Assembly (NCBI GenBank): GCA_024654605.1
Contig: JANLHH010000158.1
Coordinates: forward strand, 1-9,097
Direction: 5' to 3'
DNA from: Patescibacteria group bacterium
GTDB taxonomy: Bacteria > Patescibacteriota > Minisyncoccia > Phycocordibacterales > JANLHH01
Length of the DNA stretch: 9,097 bases
In this document: one piece after another, positions 1-6,070 of the stretch
Layout of the letters: every line of letters begins with the position of its first letter
Position numbering within the stretch: position 1 is the stretch's first letter
Position numbers and translations under genes: made by a program
Notes under the pieces: generated by a model
Told to the model about the DNA's origin: nothing
Database searches by the model: none
The model's input: only the letters and a program-made list of their open reading frames with translations

Positions 1-560
1 ACGTCGGATTCAATGCCGAACGATTGCGACTCTTCCACGGTCACCACGCCGTCTTTCCCCACCTTCCCGATCGCTTTGGCAATAATGGTTCCAATTTCTT
101 CCGATTCAGCAGATATCGTGGCGACTTGTTTTATTTCATTTGTTTCTTTGATCTCCTTGGCGATTGAGCGCAACGCCTCCACTACTCCCTTTGCCGCAGC
201 CTCAATGCCGAGTCGAATACCCATCGCGTTCACCCCTTTGTTGGTCTGCTGAAGTCCTTCTTTTATGATCGCTTGGGTAAGCACCACAGCCGTAGTGGTA
301 CCATCCCCCGCAGTGTCGTTGGCCTTGCTTGCGACTTCCTTCACGATCTCCGCTCCCATATTTTCAAATTTATCAGGGAGCGTAATTTCTTTGGCAATAG
401 ATACGCCGTCGTTGGTAATGATCGGCGTGCCGTAGCTTTTTTCAAGCACCACATTTCTGCCCCGTGGTCCAAGCGTGATCTTCACCACATCAGCAACAAT
501 ATTAACTCCTTTGGAGAGTGCCGTACGCGCATCTTTATGAAAACGAATTTGTTTGCTCAT
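1..560 (-). CDS. groEL: Chaperonin GroEL (60 kDa), N-terminal 186 residues; gene continues past the left edge
   Basis: ATP-driven cytoplasmic folding chamber that works with the GroES lid. Only the first 186 codons are present: the equatorial ATPase domain and the start of the intermediate domain. Reading from ATG at 560, the protein begins MSKQIRFHKDARTALSKGVN. It shows the nucleotide-binding segment LGPRGRNVVLEKSYGTPIIT (residues 30-49), DGVSIAKEI (51-59) and the hallmark AGDGTTT (84-90), in which Asp86 matches the catalytic Asp87 of E. coli. KVGKDGVVTVEE (166-177) is also classic. The frame is intact to the window edge. The start lies 17 nt after the groES stop, so the two genes are almost certainly cotranscribed from the promoter at 942-969. 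I see no convincing Shine-Dalgarno sequence before the ATG. The identification is certain; nothing can be said about the missing apical and C-terminal parts. Confidence 0.98.
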   Translation of the reverse strand, partial: MSKQIRFHKDARTALSKGVNIVADVVKITLGPRGRNVVLEKSYGTPIITNDGVSIAKEITLPDKFENMGAEIVKEVASKANDTAGDGTTTAVVLTQAIIKEGLQQTNKGVNAMGIRLGIEAAAKGVVEALRSIAKEIKETNEIKQVATISAESEEIGTIIAKAIGKVGKDGVVTVEESQSFGIESD

Positions 561-577
561 AGGTAATCAGAATAGGG

Positions 578-889
578 TTATTTAATAATCGCCAATATAT
601 TTGACTCGCTGATGATAAAATATTCCTCTCCGTCAATCTTCACTTCATCGGGGCTATATTTTGAAAAGAGCACTACGTCCCCTTTCTTTACGGTAAGCGG
701 AATAATCGTTCCGTCATCCGCTCTTCGTCCGGAGCCTACTGCGACGACAACACCCTGTTCCGGTTTTTCTTTGTTGACCGTTTCAGGGATGATAATACCC
801 GATGCTGTTTTTTTACTGCTACCATCAGACTTTGGTTTTATCAAAACCCTCTCACCGAGCGGCAAAACATTGATTTTTTTCATATTCAT
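578..889 (-). CDS. groES: Co-chaperonin GroES (10 kDa)
   Basis: Heptameric lid that caps the GroEL ring and sets the folding cycle. The 103-residue product is slightly longer than the usual 94-100. It carries the standard Cpn10 plan: the N-terminal strand LPLGERVLIKP (9-19), a mobile loop with KKTASGIIIPETVNKEKPEQ (26-45; GIIIP is the GroEL-contact segment), then GVVVAVGSG (46-54), VKKGDVVLFSKY (67-78) and a C-terminal EEYFIISESNILAII (88-102). The product starts MNMKK, so ATG at 889 or the in-frame ATG at 883 could be used; the second gives a length nearer the family norm. Neither has a clear ribosome-binding site. It is the first gene of the groES-groEL operon, with a good sigma70-type promoter upstream and no CIRCE (HrcA) operator visible. 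Confidence 0.97.
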   Translation of the reverse strand: MNMKKINVLPLGERVLIKPKSDGSSKKTASGIIIPETVNKEKPEQGVVVAVGSGRRADDGTIIPLTVKKGDVVLFSKYSPDEVKIDGEEYFIISESNILAIIK

Positions 890-941
890 AATGCCGAAGA
901 TTACATAAATTACTAAAAGGCTACCGTCTCAAAGTAGAAAA

Positions 942-969
942 ATTATACGGCATTTGAGGCCATAGTCAA
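942..969 (-). promoter_or_regulatory. Sigma70-type promoter of groES-groEL
   Basis: On the minus strand, TTGACT (964-969) is followed after 16 nt by a perfect TATAAT (942-947). This predicts a transcript start near 935 and a 5' leader of about 45 nt before groES. It is the best two-box promoter in the window. No TTAGCACTC/GAGTGCTAA inverted repeat accompanies it. Confidence 0.75.
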
Positions 970-977
970 TATATTCG

Positions 978-995
978 GCCTACCGGTAAGTAGGC
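978..995. repeat. Short inverted repeat upstream of the groES promoter
   Basis: GCCTAC, a 6-nt spacer CGGTAA, then GTAGGC: a perfect 6-bp inverted repeat that contains the 8-bp palindrome TACCGGTA. It lies 8 bp upstream of the groES -35 box, in the divergent region shared with the gene at 1089. It could be a regulator site, but a repeat this short also arises by chance. Confidence 0.25.
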
Positions 996-1052
996 TCGTC
1001 AACCCTTAATGATTGTGTTATTCTGGCGGCAGACCTGCCTGCAATAAGCGGG

Positions 1053-1058
1053 TATACT
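1053..1058 (+). promoter_or_regulatory. Probable -10 box for the unknown gene at 1089
   Basis: TATACT matches the -10 consensus at five of six positions and lies 30 nt upstream of the ATG, predicting a leader of about 24 nt that includes the Shine-Dalgarno sequence. I see no good -35 at the normal distance. A small inverted repeat (GGCAG AC CTGCC, 1028-1039) occupies that place, so the promoter may need an activator or be weak. Confidence 0.4.
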
Positions 1059-1074
1059 ACGTTCATTTCACCAC

Positions 1075-1081
1075 AGGAGGT
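1075..1081 (+). promoter_or_regulatory. Strong Shine-Dalgarno sequence
   Basis: AGGAGGT lies 7 nt before the ATG at 1089. It is a full match to the 16S rRNA tail at optimal spacing and fixes that start codon. It stands out because every other start in the window has a weak or absent Shine-Dalgarno sequence. Confidence 0.9.
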
Positions 1082-1088
1082 TCTACTC

Positions 1089-1730
1089 ATGATTTCCTAT
1101 AAAATACTGGTGACCGCCGAAAACCCGGAAGATTCTTGGATTTTTGTGGACGGTGCGCGCTTTTCTCTCTCCAAACTCGGAGAAGACAAAGATGGGCTAC
1201 GGATGGTGCTCACGGAAATGCTCGAGCACTTTGCTCAAGAAGGCGTGTTGAAGGTCAAAGCTTTCTCTACGCAAAACGAAGGGAAAAAAATCACCAACCT
1301 CGCAGAACTGGTAGCCATTGAGGTGCTTTTGGGGACAAAGGACAGTTATCACAGTCCGCAAAATGTTCCGGGGTATCTGATAAAAGCATTCGCGCTTCTC
1401 ACCTGGGTTCACAGTGAGCACTTCTTTAGAGAAGAGCGCTTCGGAAGTTGTACGTGTGTGGTGTGTAAAGACACCACAAACGGCAGAGAAGGACCCCGAC
1501 CCAATCTTTCGGGAAACCAGATCTTCTTTTGTCCGGCACACTGCCTGAACCCTCAATGTTTCTCTCACGAAATAGAACGGATGATTGACCTCAATTACAC
1601 AATTCCCGAAGAAGCGTACGAGGAGGAGCGAAAACGGGAAGCATTCTCCAGGGATATTAACGGGTTTGCGCAACGCCCCGAGATACGCGACATGTTTAAT
1701 CGTCTGCCAGGGAAAATAGAGAAAAAATAG
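1089..1730 (+). CDS. Protein of unknown function with a Cys/His cluster (possible zinc site)
   Basis: I do not recognise this 213-residue protein. It appears soluble, with no signal peptide or membrane segment. The first 110 residues look like a mixed alpha/beta domain (begins MISYKILVTAENPEDSWIFV). The centre carries CTCVVC (Cys121, 123, 126), and after 21 residues CPAHCLNPQCFSH (Cys148, His151, Cys152, Cys157, His160). This spacing could bind one or two Zn ions, as in treble-clef or zinc-ribbon knuckles, but it matches no family I can name. The C-terminal 50 residues are charged and probably helical (EEAYEEERKREAF). The gene is a single transcription unit with its own -10 box, the best ribosome-binding site in the window and a strong terminator 18 nt after its TAG stop. 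It is divergent from groES. It is very likely a real, well-translated gene; function is unknown. Confidence 0.85.
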   Translation: MISYKILVTAENPEDSWIFVDGARFSLSKLGEDKDGLRMVLTEMLEHFAQEGVLKVKAFSTQNEGKKITNLAELVAIEVLLGTKDSYHSPQNVPGYLIKAFALLTWVHSEHFFREERFGSCTCVVCKDTTNGREGPRPNLSGNQIFFCPAHCLNPQCFSHEIERMIDLNYTIPEEAYEEERKREAFSRDINGFAQRPEIRDMFNRLPGKIEKK

Positions 1731-1747
1731 TTCAAACCATGGTTTAC

Positions 1748-1774
1748 GGGCGACACCAAAGTGTCGCCCTTTTT
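1748..1774 (+). terminator. Rho-independent terminator after the unknown gene
   Basis: A perfect 9-bp GC-rich stem GGGCGACAC / GTGTCGCCC (1748-1756 and 1761-1769) with a CAAA loop is followed by TTTTT. It isolates the gene at 1089 from secG. Confidence 0.93.
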
Positions 1775-1790
1775 CTATCCGCAGTCCCCA

Positions 1791-1818
1791 TTGCGTTTCC
1801 CGTAAACCCTGCTATAAT
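1791..1818 (+). promoter_or_regulatory. secG promoter (extended -10), probably giving a leaderless mRNA
   Basis: TGCTATAAT (1810-1818) is a perfect -10 with an extended TGn. A weak TTGCGT (1791-1796) lies 16 nt upstream. The hexamer ends 9 nt before the secG ATG, so transcription should begin about 1-4 nt before the start codon, leaving no room for a Shine-Dalgarno sequence. Confidence 0.7.
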
Positions 1819-1827
1819 GCTTTTTAA

Positions 1828-2058
1828 ATGGAATGGGTAACTAATATACTGCCGTGGGCACAAATTACTCTCTCTGTGCTTTTAGTAGCGACCATCTTGC
1901 TGCAGCAGACGGGAGCAAGTCTTGGCGGCGCGTTTGGAGGATCAGATAACAGCACCGGTTTCCACACTCGCAGAGGCGCAGAGAAAGTGCTTTTTTATGC
2001 TACAATCGTCATAGCGATTCTTCTTGCCGCCTCGGCTCTCTTAGCTCTCATTGTGTAA
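1828..2058 (+). CDS. secG: Preprotein translocase subunit SecG
   Basis: Small membrane subunit of the SecYEG channel; it assists SecA-driven export. The 76-residue length is typical. Two transmembrane helices (about 9-27 and 54-75) flank a glycine-rich loop with the family signature LLQQTGASLGGAFGGS (24-39) and the conserved RRGAEKVLFYAT (48-59). The ATG at 1828 sits just after a perfect -10 box with no Shine-Dalgarno sequence, which fits leaderless translation. The next gene starts 46 nt downstream on the same strand with no terminator between, so the two probably share a transcript. An exported substrate-binding protein next to secG is sensible context. Confidence 0.93.
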   Translation: MEWVTNILPWAQITLSVLLVATILLQQTGASLGGAFGGSDNSTGFHTRRGAEKVLFYATIVIAILLAASALLALIV

Positions 2059-2104
2059 TTTTTTATCTTGAGCAATCCGGAGCGATCGCTTACTTTTTTC
2101 TGGA

Positions 2105-3937
2105 GTGAGTACGACACGCGATCGTCATTTCATTGCTCTTCCTACTATAGTGAACAATCATCTTTTCAATTCACCTGTGCGCTCTCGCGCATTTGTGCAA
2201 AAAATAACCCGTATCATTGCATCATTTTCTCGCATCGAACGAATTGCGTTTTTTCTGTTTGTCTGGCTCTTTGTCGTAAGCTTTTTTGTTCTGTTATGGA
2301 ATATTAATAAATCATTTTTAATAGAAATCCCGGCGGATGGCGGATCTCTTACTGAAGGCATCATTGGGGCACCTCGCTTCATCAATCCGCTTTTGGCAAT
2401 TTCCGATGCGGACAGGGATCTCACCATACTCACGTACTCGGGCCTCTTGCGCGCAACGACTCTGGGAACCCTTGTTCCCGATCTTGCGCAAGAATATTCC
2501 ATTTCAGATGACGGACTGACTTATACTTTCGTACTGAGAGATGATATTTTTTTCCACGACGGCACCCCTATCACCGCTGAGGATGTGCTCTTCACGGTCA
2601 CCAAAGCGCAGGATTCTGTATTGAAAAGCCCAAAACGCGCCAACTGGGATGGAGTGATAGTGGAAAAGGAAAGCGATAAGGTAGTGGTATTCAGACTCAA
2701 ACAAGCATACGCTCCTTTTTTAGAGAACACCACCTTGGGAATACTGCCTAAACATATCTGGGATAAGGCTGACTCGGAACAATTCAGTTTCAGTCAATTT
2801 AATATCACCCCTGTCGGATCGGGACCTTATGTCGTAGATAATATTAAAAGAGATTCTTCCGGCGTGCCGGCATCCTACGACCTGCGTGCCTTCAAAAAAT
2901 ACGCGCTCAGAAAACCTTATATCACTGAACTTCATATCAGATTCTATGCGAACGAAGAAGAGCTGACCAATGCTTTCAAAAAAGGAGACATTGAGAGCAT
3001 TAATGCGATCTCTCCCAAAGAGGCGGAGGCACTGAAAGAACAAGGATATCGCATAGAGCGTTCTTCCCTTCCTCGCATATTTGGTGTTTTCTTCAATCAA
3101 AACCAAGCGCCTCTTTTTACCGATATCGCGGTCCGAAAGGCGCTCTCGGTGGCGACCGACAAGGAGCGTATCATAAGCGAAGTACTCTCTGGTTATGGCA
3201 CACCGATAGACAGTCCTATTCCGCCGGGATCCATAGGATATCTTGCTTCTGATAGTCAAATTTCGGCAGATGTTTCAGACGAGAGTTCAACTTCAACACC
3301 ATCCCGAACAGATGAAGCGCGTGATATCCTTGAAAGAAACGGGTGGACGTTCAATGAAGAGAAGGGGGTTATGGAGAAAAAAACCAAAACCGCCACAACG
3401 GAACTCGCATTCGCGCTTTCCACGTCTGATGTTCCTGAGTTGAAAGAGCTTGGGGAGCTCTTGAAAGAACAATGGGAAGCGATAGGCGCGCGTGTTGACC
3501 TTAAAGTATTTGGAACGGGAGACCTTAATCAGAATGTTATCCGCCCGAGAAAATACGACGCGCTCTTGTTTGGAGAGATCGTCGGCCGTGATTCCGATCT
3601 CTTTTCTTTCTGGCATTCATCACAAAGAAACGACCCGGGACTTAATGTCGCGCTTTATGCCAATATTACCGCCGATAAACTTCTTGAAGAAACGCGTACT
3701 ATTTCAGACACCGATGAACGAATCAAAAAATATCAGGAATTCAAAAAAGAGATCGCGCGCGACATACCGGCTGTATTCATCTATGCTCCTGACTTCATAT
3801 ATGTACTCCCGCAAAAAGTTCATGGGGTCGCCGTCGGGTCAGTGAAAACACCATCGGAAAGATTCCTGAACATATCTGAGTGGTTCATTGAAACCGACCG
3901 CGTATGGAAGTTTTTTGTTGATCAACCGGTATCCTAA
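2105..3937 (+). CDS. Peptide-type ABC transporter substrate-binding protein (SBP family 5), membrane-anchored
   Basis: Extracytoplasmic solute-binding protein of the DppA/OppA/nickel family (SBP_bac_5). Family landmarks: a long N-terminal SBP region from GGSLTEGIIGAPRFINPLLA, LVPDLAQEYSISDDGLTYTF (123-142), FHDGTPITAEDVLFTV (150-165), GSGPYVV (238-244), FTDIAVRKALSVATDKERI (338-356) and EARDILERNGW (404-414). One hydrophobic segment (about 46-65), preceded by basic residues, should act as an uncleaved signal anchor; there is no lipobox cysteine, unlike many Gram-positive relatives. A Ser-rich stretch (381-400) looks like a flexible insert. The start is uncertain: GTG 2105 is the first possible start after an in-frame stop, but GTG 2177 or GTG 2195 would leave a shorter cytoplasmic tail of more usual length. 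No permease or ATPase genes are adjacent, so the role may be peptide capture or cell-envelope work. It probably depends on the secG promoter. Family is sure, substrate is not. Confidence 0.88.
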   Translation: MSTTRDRHFIALPTIVNNHLFNSPVRSRAFVQKITRIIASFSRIERIAFFLFVWLFVVSFFVLLWNINKSFLIEIPADGGSLTEGIIGAPRFINPLLAISDADRDLTILTYSGLLRATTLGTLVPDLAQEYSISDDGLTYTFVLRDDIFFHDGTPITAEDVLFTVTKAQDSVLKSPKRANWDGVIVEKESDKVVVFRLKQAYAPFLENTTLGILPKHIWDKADSEQFSFSQFNITPVGSGPYVVDNIKRDSSGVPASYDLRAFKKYALRKPYITELHIRFYANEEELTNAFKKGDIESINAISPKEAEALKEQGYRIERSSLPRIFGVFFNQNQAPLFTDIAVRKALSVATDKERIISEVLSGYGTPIDSPIPPGSIGYLASDSQISADVSDESSTSTPSRTDEARDILERNGWTFNEEKGVMEKKTKTATTELAFALSTSDVPELKELGELLKEQWEAIGARVDLKVFGTGDLNQNVIRPRKYDALLFGEIVGRDSDLFSFWHSSQRNDPGLNVALYANITADKLLEETRTISDTDERIKKYQEFKKEIARDIPAVFIYAPDFIYVLPQKVHGVAVGSVKTPSERFLNISEWFIETDRVWKFFVDQPVS

Positions 3938-3994
3938 CTATAGTTTTCATTTTTATCACTTTATTATTTATTAATTTTTACGTTTCTTTGGGCA

Positions 3995-4000
3995 TATAAC
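3995..4000 (+). promoter_or_regulatory. Candidate -10 box upstream of RNase J
   Basis: TATAAC is a near-consensus -10 in the 177-bp gap between the solute-binding protein and rnj, with only a poor TTAATT at 3971-3976 as -35 (18-nt spacing). If used, it gives a leader of about 108 nt containing the hairpin at 4043-4081. No terminator closes the upstream gene, so read-through is also possible. Confidence 0.35.
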
Positions 4001-4042
4001 CCCAACGAAAACAACATTCGCATAACGAGTTTCTCGCAAATA

Positions 4043-4081
4043 TACGGATAGTAAAAAAGATACTTTTTTCTCTTATCCGTA
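4043..4081 (+). promoter_or_regulatory. Long hairpin in the presumed 5' leader of RNase J
   Basis: The outer arms TACGGATA (4043-4050) and TATCCGTA (4074-4081) pair over 8 bp. The inner arms AAAAAAG (4053-4059) and CTTTTTT (4063-4069) pair over 7 bp with an ATA loop, separated from the outer stem by a GT/CTCT internal loop. It ends 33 nt before the rnj ATG. No T-tract follows the outer stem, so it is not a standard terminator. It could control stability or translation of the rnj message. Confidence 0.5.
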
Positions 4082-4114
4082 CACACGCACCGATTCGCTA
4101 TTCGCAACATATCT

Positions 4115-6061
4115 ATGAACAGTCAAAACAAAAATACAGGGAGACATTCGGGGTCGTCCGGCCACAAAAGAAGCCTCCATGGAGGGAACAGTAACGGAAA
4201 GCCGGTGCATACTCCGCGTGGAGGGCAAGCTGGACAACATCACCCACGAAGAGGGGCGGAAGCTTCCGGGGGTGGCGGTAGTTCACGACGAAGAGGACAC
4301 GCAGGCAGATCAAGAAAACCAACACCGCATGGAAAATTATTGTATACGAAAGCGTCTACAAAAAAAGAGGATATCATACCGGACATCGGTGAGAATATTC
4401 GCATCATCCCCCTTGGGGGCGTTGAAGAGATCGGGCGCAATATGACGGTCATTGAATACGGCAATGACATCGTCGTGATTGATATGGGATTTCAGTTCAA
4501 GGAACCTGACACGCCTGGTATTGACTACATCTTGCCAAACACCAAGTATCTTGAGGAGCGAAAACATAAAGTAAAAGCGGTTGTCATTACCCATGGACAT
4601 CTTGACCACATCGGCGGTATTCCTTACATTCTGGGAAGGATCGGAAATCCTCCGATCTACTCGCGCAATCTGACTACGCTCATGATCAAAAAACGTCAGG
4701 AAGAATTTCCTCACGTGCCAAAGCCGGATGTACGCGTCGTTGAAAAAGACGATACGATCAGGATTAGTGACACGATGTCTCTCAAATTCTTTGCCGTGAC
4801 CCACACGATTCCGGACGCCATGGGAATCATCATACAAACACCGCATGGTAGCATTGTACACACGGGAGATCTGAAACTGGACCATGTAGATGGCGTACCT
4901 ACGGAAAAAGAAGTGGATGAGTTTAAGAAATTTGAAAAAGAGAATGTGCTTCTGCTCATGGCCGATTCAACCAATGTTGAGCGACCCGGTTTTTCCATTC
5001 CGGAAGACATGGTGAATAAAAACATTGATGAAATCATCGGGAGCACGACTGGGCGTATTATTATCGGAACATTTGCTTCACAGCTTGAGCGTGTCATGAA
5101 AATCATTGAGAGCGCGGAAAAATATGGCAGAAAGGTTGTCGTGGAAGGAAGGAGCATGAAAACAAATGTGGAAATAGCAAAAGAGGCGGGTATACTGAAA
5201 GCAAAAGAAGGTACCCTACTCACAATAGAAGAAATGCATGCGTATGATCCCGGTAAGATTCTTATCTTGGCAACAGGCGCGCAGGGAGATGAATTTGCTA
5301 CCCTCATGAGAACGGCAAACAAAACCCACAAACATCTCAAAATCACTCCCAAAGACACCATTATCCTCTCTTCCTCCATTGTACCCGGTAATGAACGAAG
5401 TGTGCAGAAACTGAAAGACAATCTCTCGCGCCAAGGAGCACGTATTATTCACTATCAGGTATCTGACGTACACTCTTCGGGGCACGCAAATCACGACGAA
5501 ACACTCTGGATACATAAAAAGATAAGACCGAAATTCTTCATCCCAATCCACGGATATCATTACATGTTACGCGTTCATGCCGATATTGCCAAAGAAGCCG
5601 GTATACCGGAACACAATATCATCATCCCTGATAACAGTATGATCATTGAGATCACTGAAAACGCCACGAGGATAGTGAAGCTCTCTGAAAGCGCGCCGTC
5701 CAGCATCGTGCTTGTTGATGGATTTTCCGTCGGCGACGTGCAAGATGTCGTATTGAGAGACCGGCAAATGCTCGCTCAAGACGGCATATTCGTTGTCATC
5801 GCGACAGTAGATCTCAATACTGGCAAGCTCCGCAAGTCGCCCGACATCATCTCGCGAGGATTTGTGTACCTGAGAGAATCGCAGGAACTCCTCCATGATG
5901 CGCGCCATATCGTCAAGAAAACCATTGAGGATTCGCTTGTGGGTATGCATCCGATAAACCTTGAATACGTAAAAGACAAAGTATCTGACGACATAGCCAG
6001 ATTCCTCCTCCAAAAGACCGCCAAACGCCCCATAGTCATTCCGGTACTTCTCGGGGTATAA
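4115..6061 (+). CDS. rnj: Ribonuclease J (metallo-beta-lactamase/beta-CASP RNase) with a basic N-terminal extension
   Basis: Zn-dependent endo/5'-3' exoribonuclease for RNA maturation and decay. The 648 residues exceed the usual ~555 because of an extra N-terminal region (1-90) rich in Gly, Arg, His and Ser, probably disordered and RNA-binding. The catalytic core starts at IRIIPLGGVEEIGRNMTVIE (95-114) and has all key motifs: HGHLDH (160-165), the metal-ligand HTGD (249-252), ADSTNVERPG (283-292), beta-CASP segments VVVEGRSM (341-348) and ILATGAQGDEFATL (384-397), SSGHA (454-458) and IPIHGYH (476-482). The RNase J C-terminal domain follows (about 530-648). ATG 4115 is the first in-frame start, but it lacks a Shine-Dalgarno sequence. 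The low-complexity head could in principle be partly untranslated if a later start were used, though no strong internal start is visible. The next gene begins 9 nt downstream. Confidence 0.96.
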   Translation: MNSQNKNTGRHSGSSGHKRSLHGGNSNGKPVHTPRGGQAGQHHPRRGAEASGGGGSSRRRGHAGRSRKPTPHGKLLYTKASTKKEDIIPDIGENIRIIPLGGVEEIGRNMTVIEYGNDIVVIDMGFQFKEPDTPGIDYILPNTKYLEERKHKVKAVVITHGHLDHIGGIPYILGRIGNPPIYSRNLTTLMIKKRQEEFPHVPKPDVRVVEKDDTIRISDTMSLKFFAVTHTIPDAMGIIIQTPHGSIVHTGDLKLDHVDGVPTEKEVDEFKKFEKENVLLLMADSTNVERPGFSIPEDMVNKNIDEIIGSTTGRIIIGTFASQLERVMKIIESAEKYGRKVVVEGRSMKTNVEIAKEAGILKAKEGTLLTIEEMHAYDPGKILILATGAQGDEFATLMRTANKTHKHLKITPKDTIILSSSIVPGNERSVQKLKDNLSRQGARIIHYQVSDVHSSGHANHDETLWIHKKIRPKFFIPIHGYHYMLRVHADIAKEAGIPEHNIIIPDNSMIIEITENATRIVKLSESAPSSIVLVDGFSVGDVQDVVLRDRQMLAQDGIFVVIATVDLNTGKLRKSPDIISRGFVYLRESQELLHDARHIVKKTIEDSLVGMHPINLEYVKDKVSDDIARFLLQKTAKRPIVIPVLLGV

Positions 6062-6062
6062 T
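6057..6062 (+). promoter_or_regulatory. Perfect -10 box overlapping the rnj stop codon, in front of the MFS gene
   Basis: TATAAT spans the last rnj codon and its TAA stop (6059-6061) and ends 8 nt before the MFS ATG at 6071. The geometry matches the secG promoter (9 nt) and would give a nearly leaderless MFS mRNA. I see no convincing -35 box, so this rests on the hexamer and its position. Confidence 0.5.
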
Positions 6063-6070
6063 GGTGAAAA

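Noticed and set aside
612..908. Open frame of 98 codons on the plus strand opposite groES
   Set aside because: It is the mirror of a certain gene, its product resembles nothing and it has no ribosome-binding site or own promoter.
1734..1745. 12-bp perfect palindrome AAACCATGGTTT just after the stop of the unknown gene, and 10-bp palindromes AGCGATCGCT (2081-2090) and AACTATAGTT (3936-3945) at other gene ends
   Set aside because: About two 12-bp and nine 10-bp palindromes are expected by chance in 9 kb. The three differ in sequence and have no shared partner motif, so I do not call them operators.
3938..4114. Intrinsic terminator for the solute-binding protein gene
   Set aside because: The region is AT-rich, but the only sizeable hairpin (4043-4081) has no T-run after its outer stem, so termination before rnj cannot be claimed.
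4179..4445. Overlapping frame of 88 codons within the rnj N-terminal extension
   Set aside because: The rnj frame continues unbroken into the catalytic domain, and this frame has no start signal or recognisable product. A frameshift in rnj is not needed.
4711..5421. Open frame of 236 codons antisense to rnj
   Set aside because: It lies wholly inside the RNase J catalytic region on the other strand; its Ser/Met/Phe-rich product is what the complement of conserved codons gives.
6061..6063. ATG overlapping the rnj stop codon (TAATG) as the start of the next gene
   Set aside because: It is in a different frame from the MFS protein and gives only a short Lys-rich product; ATG 6071 leads straight into the first membrane helix.
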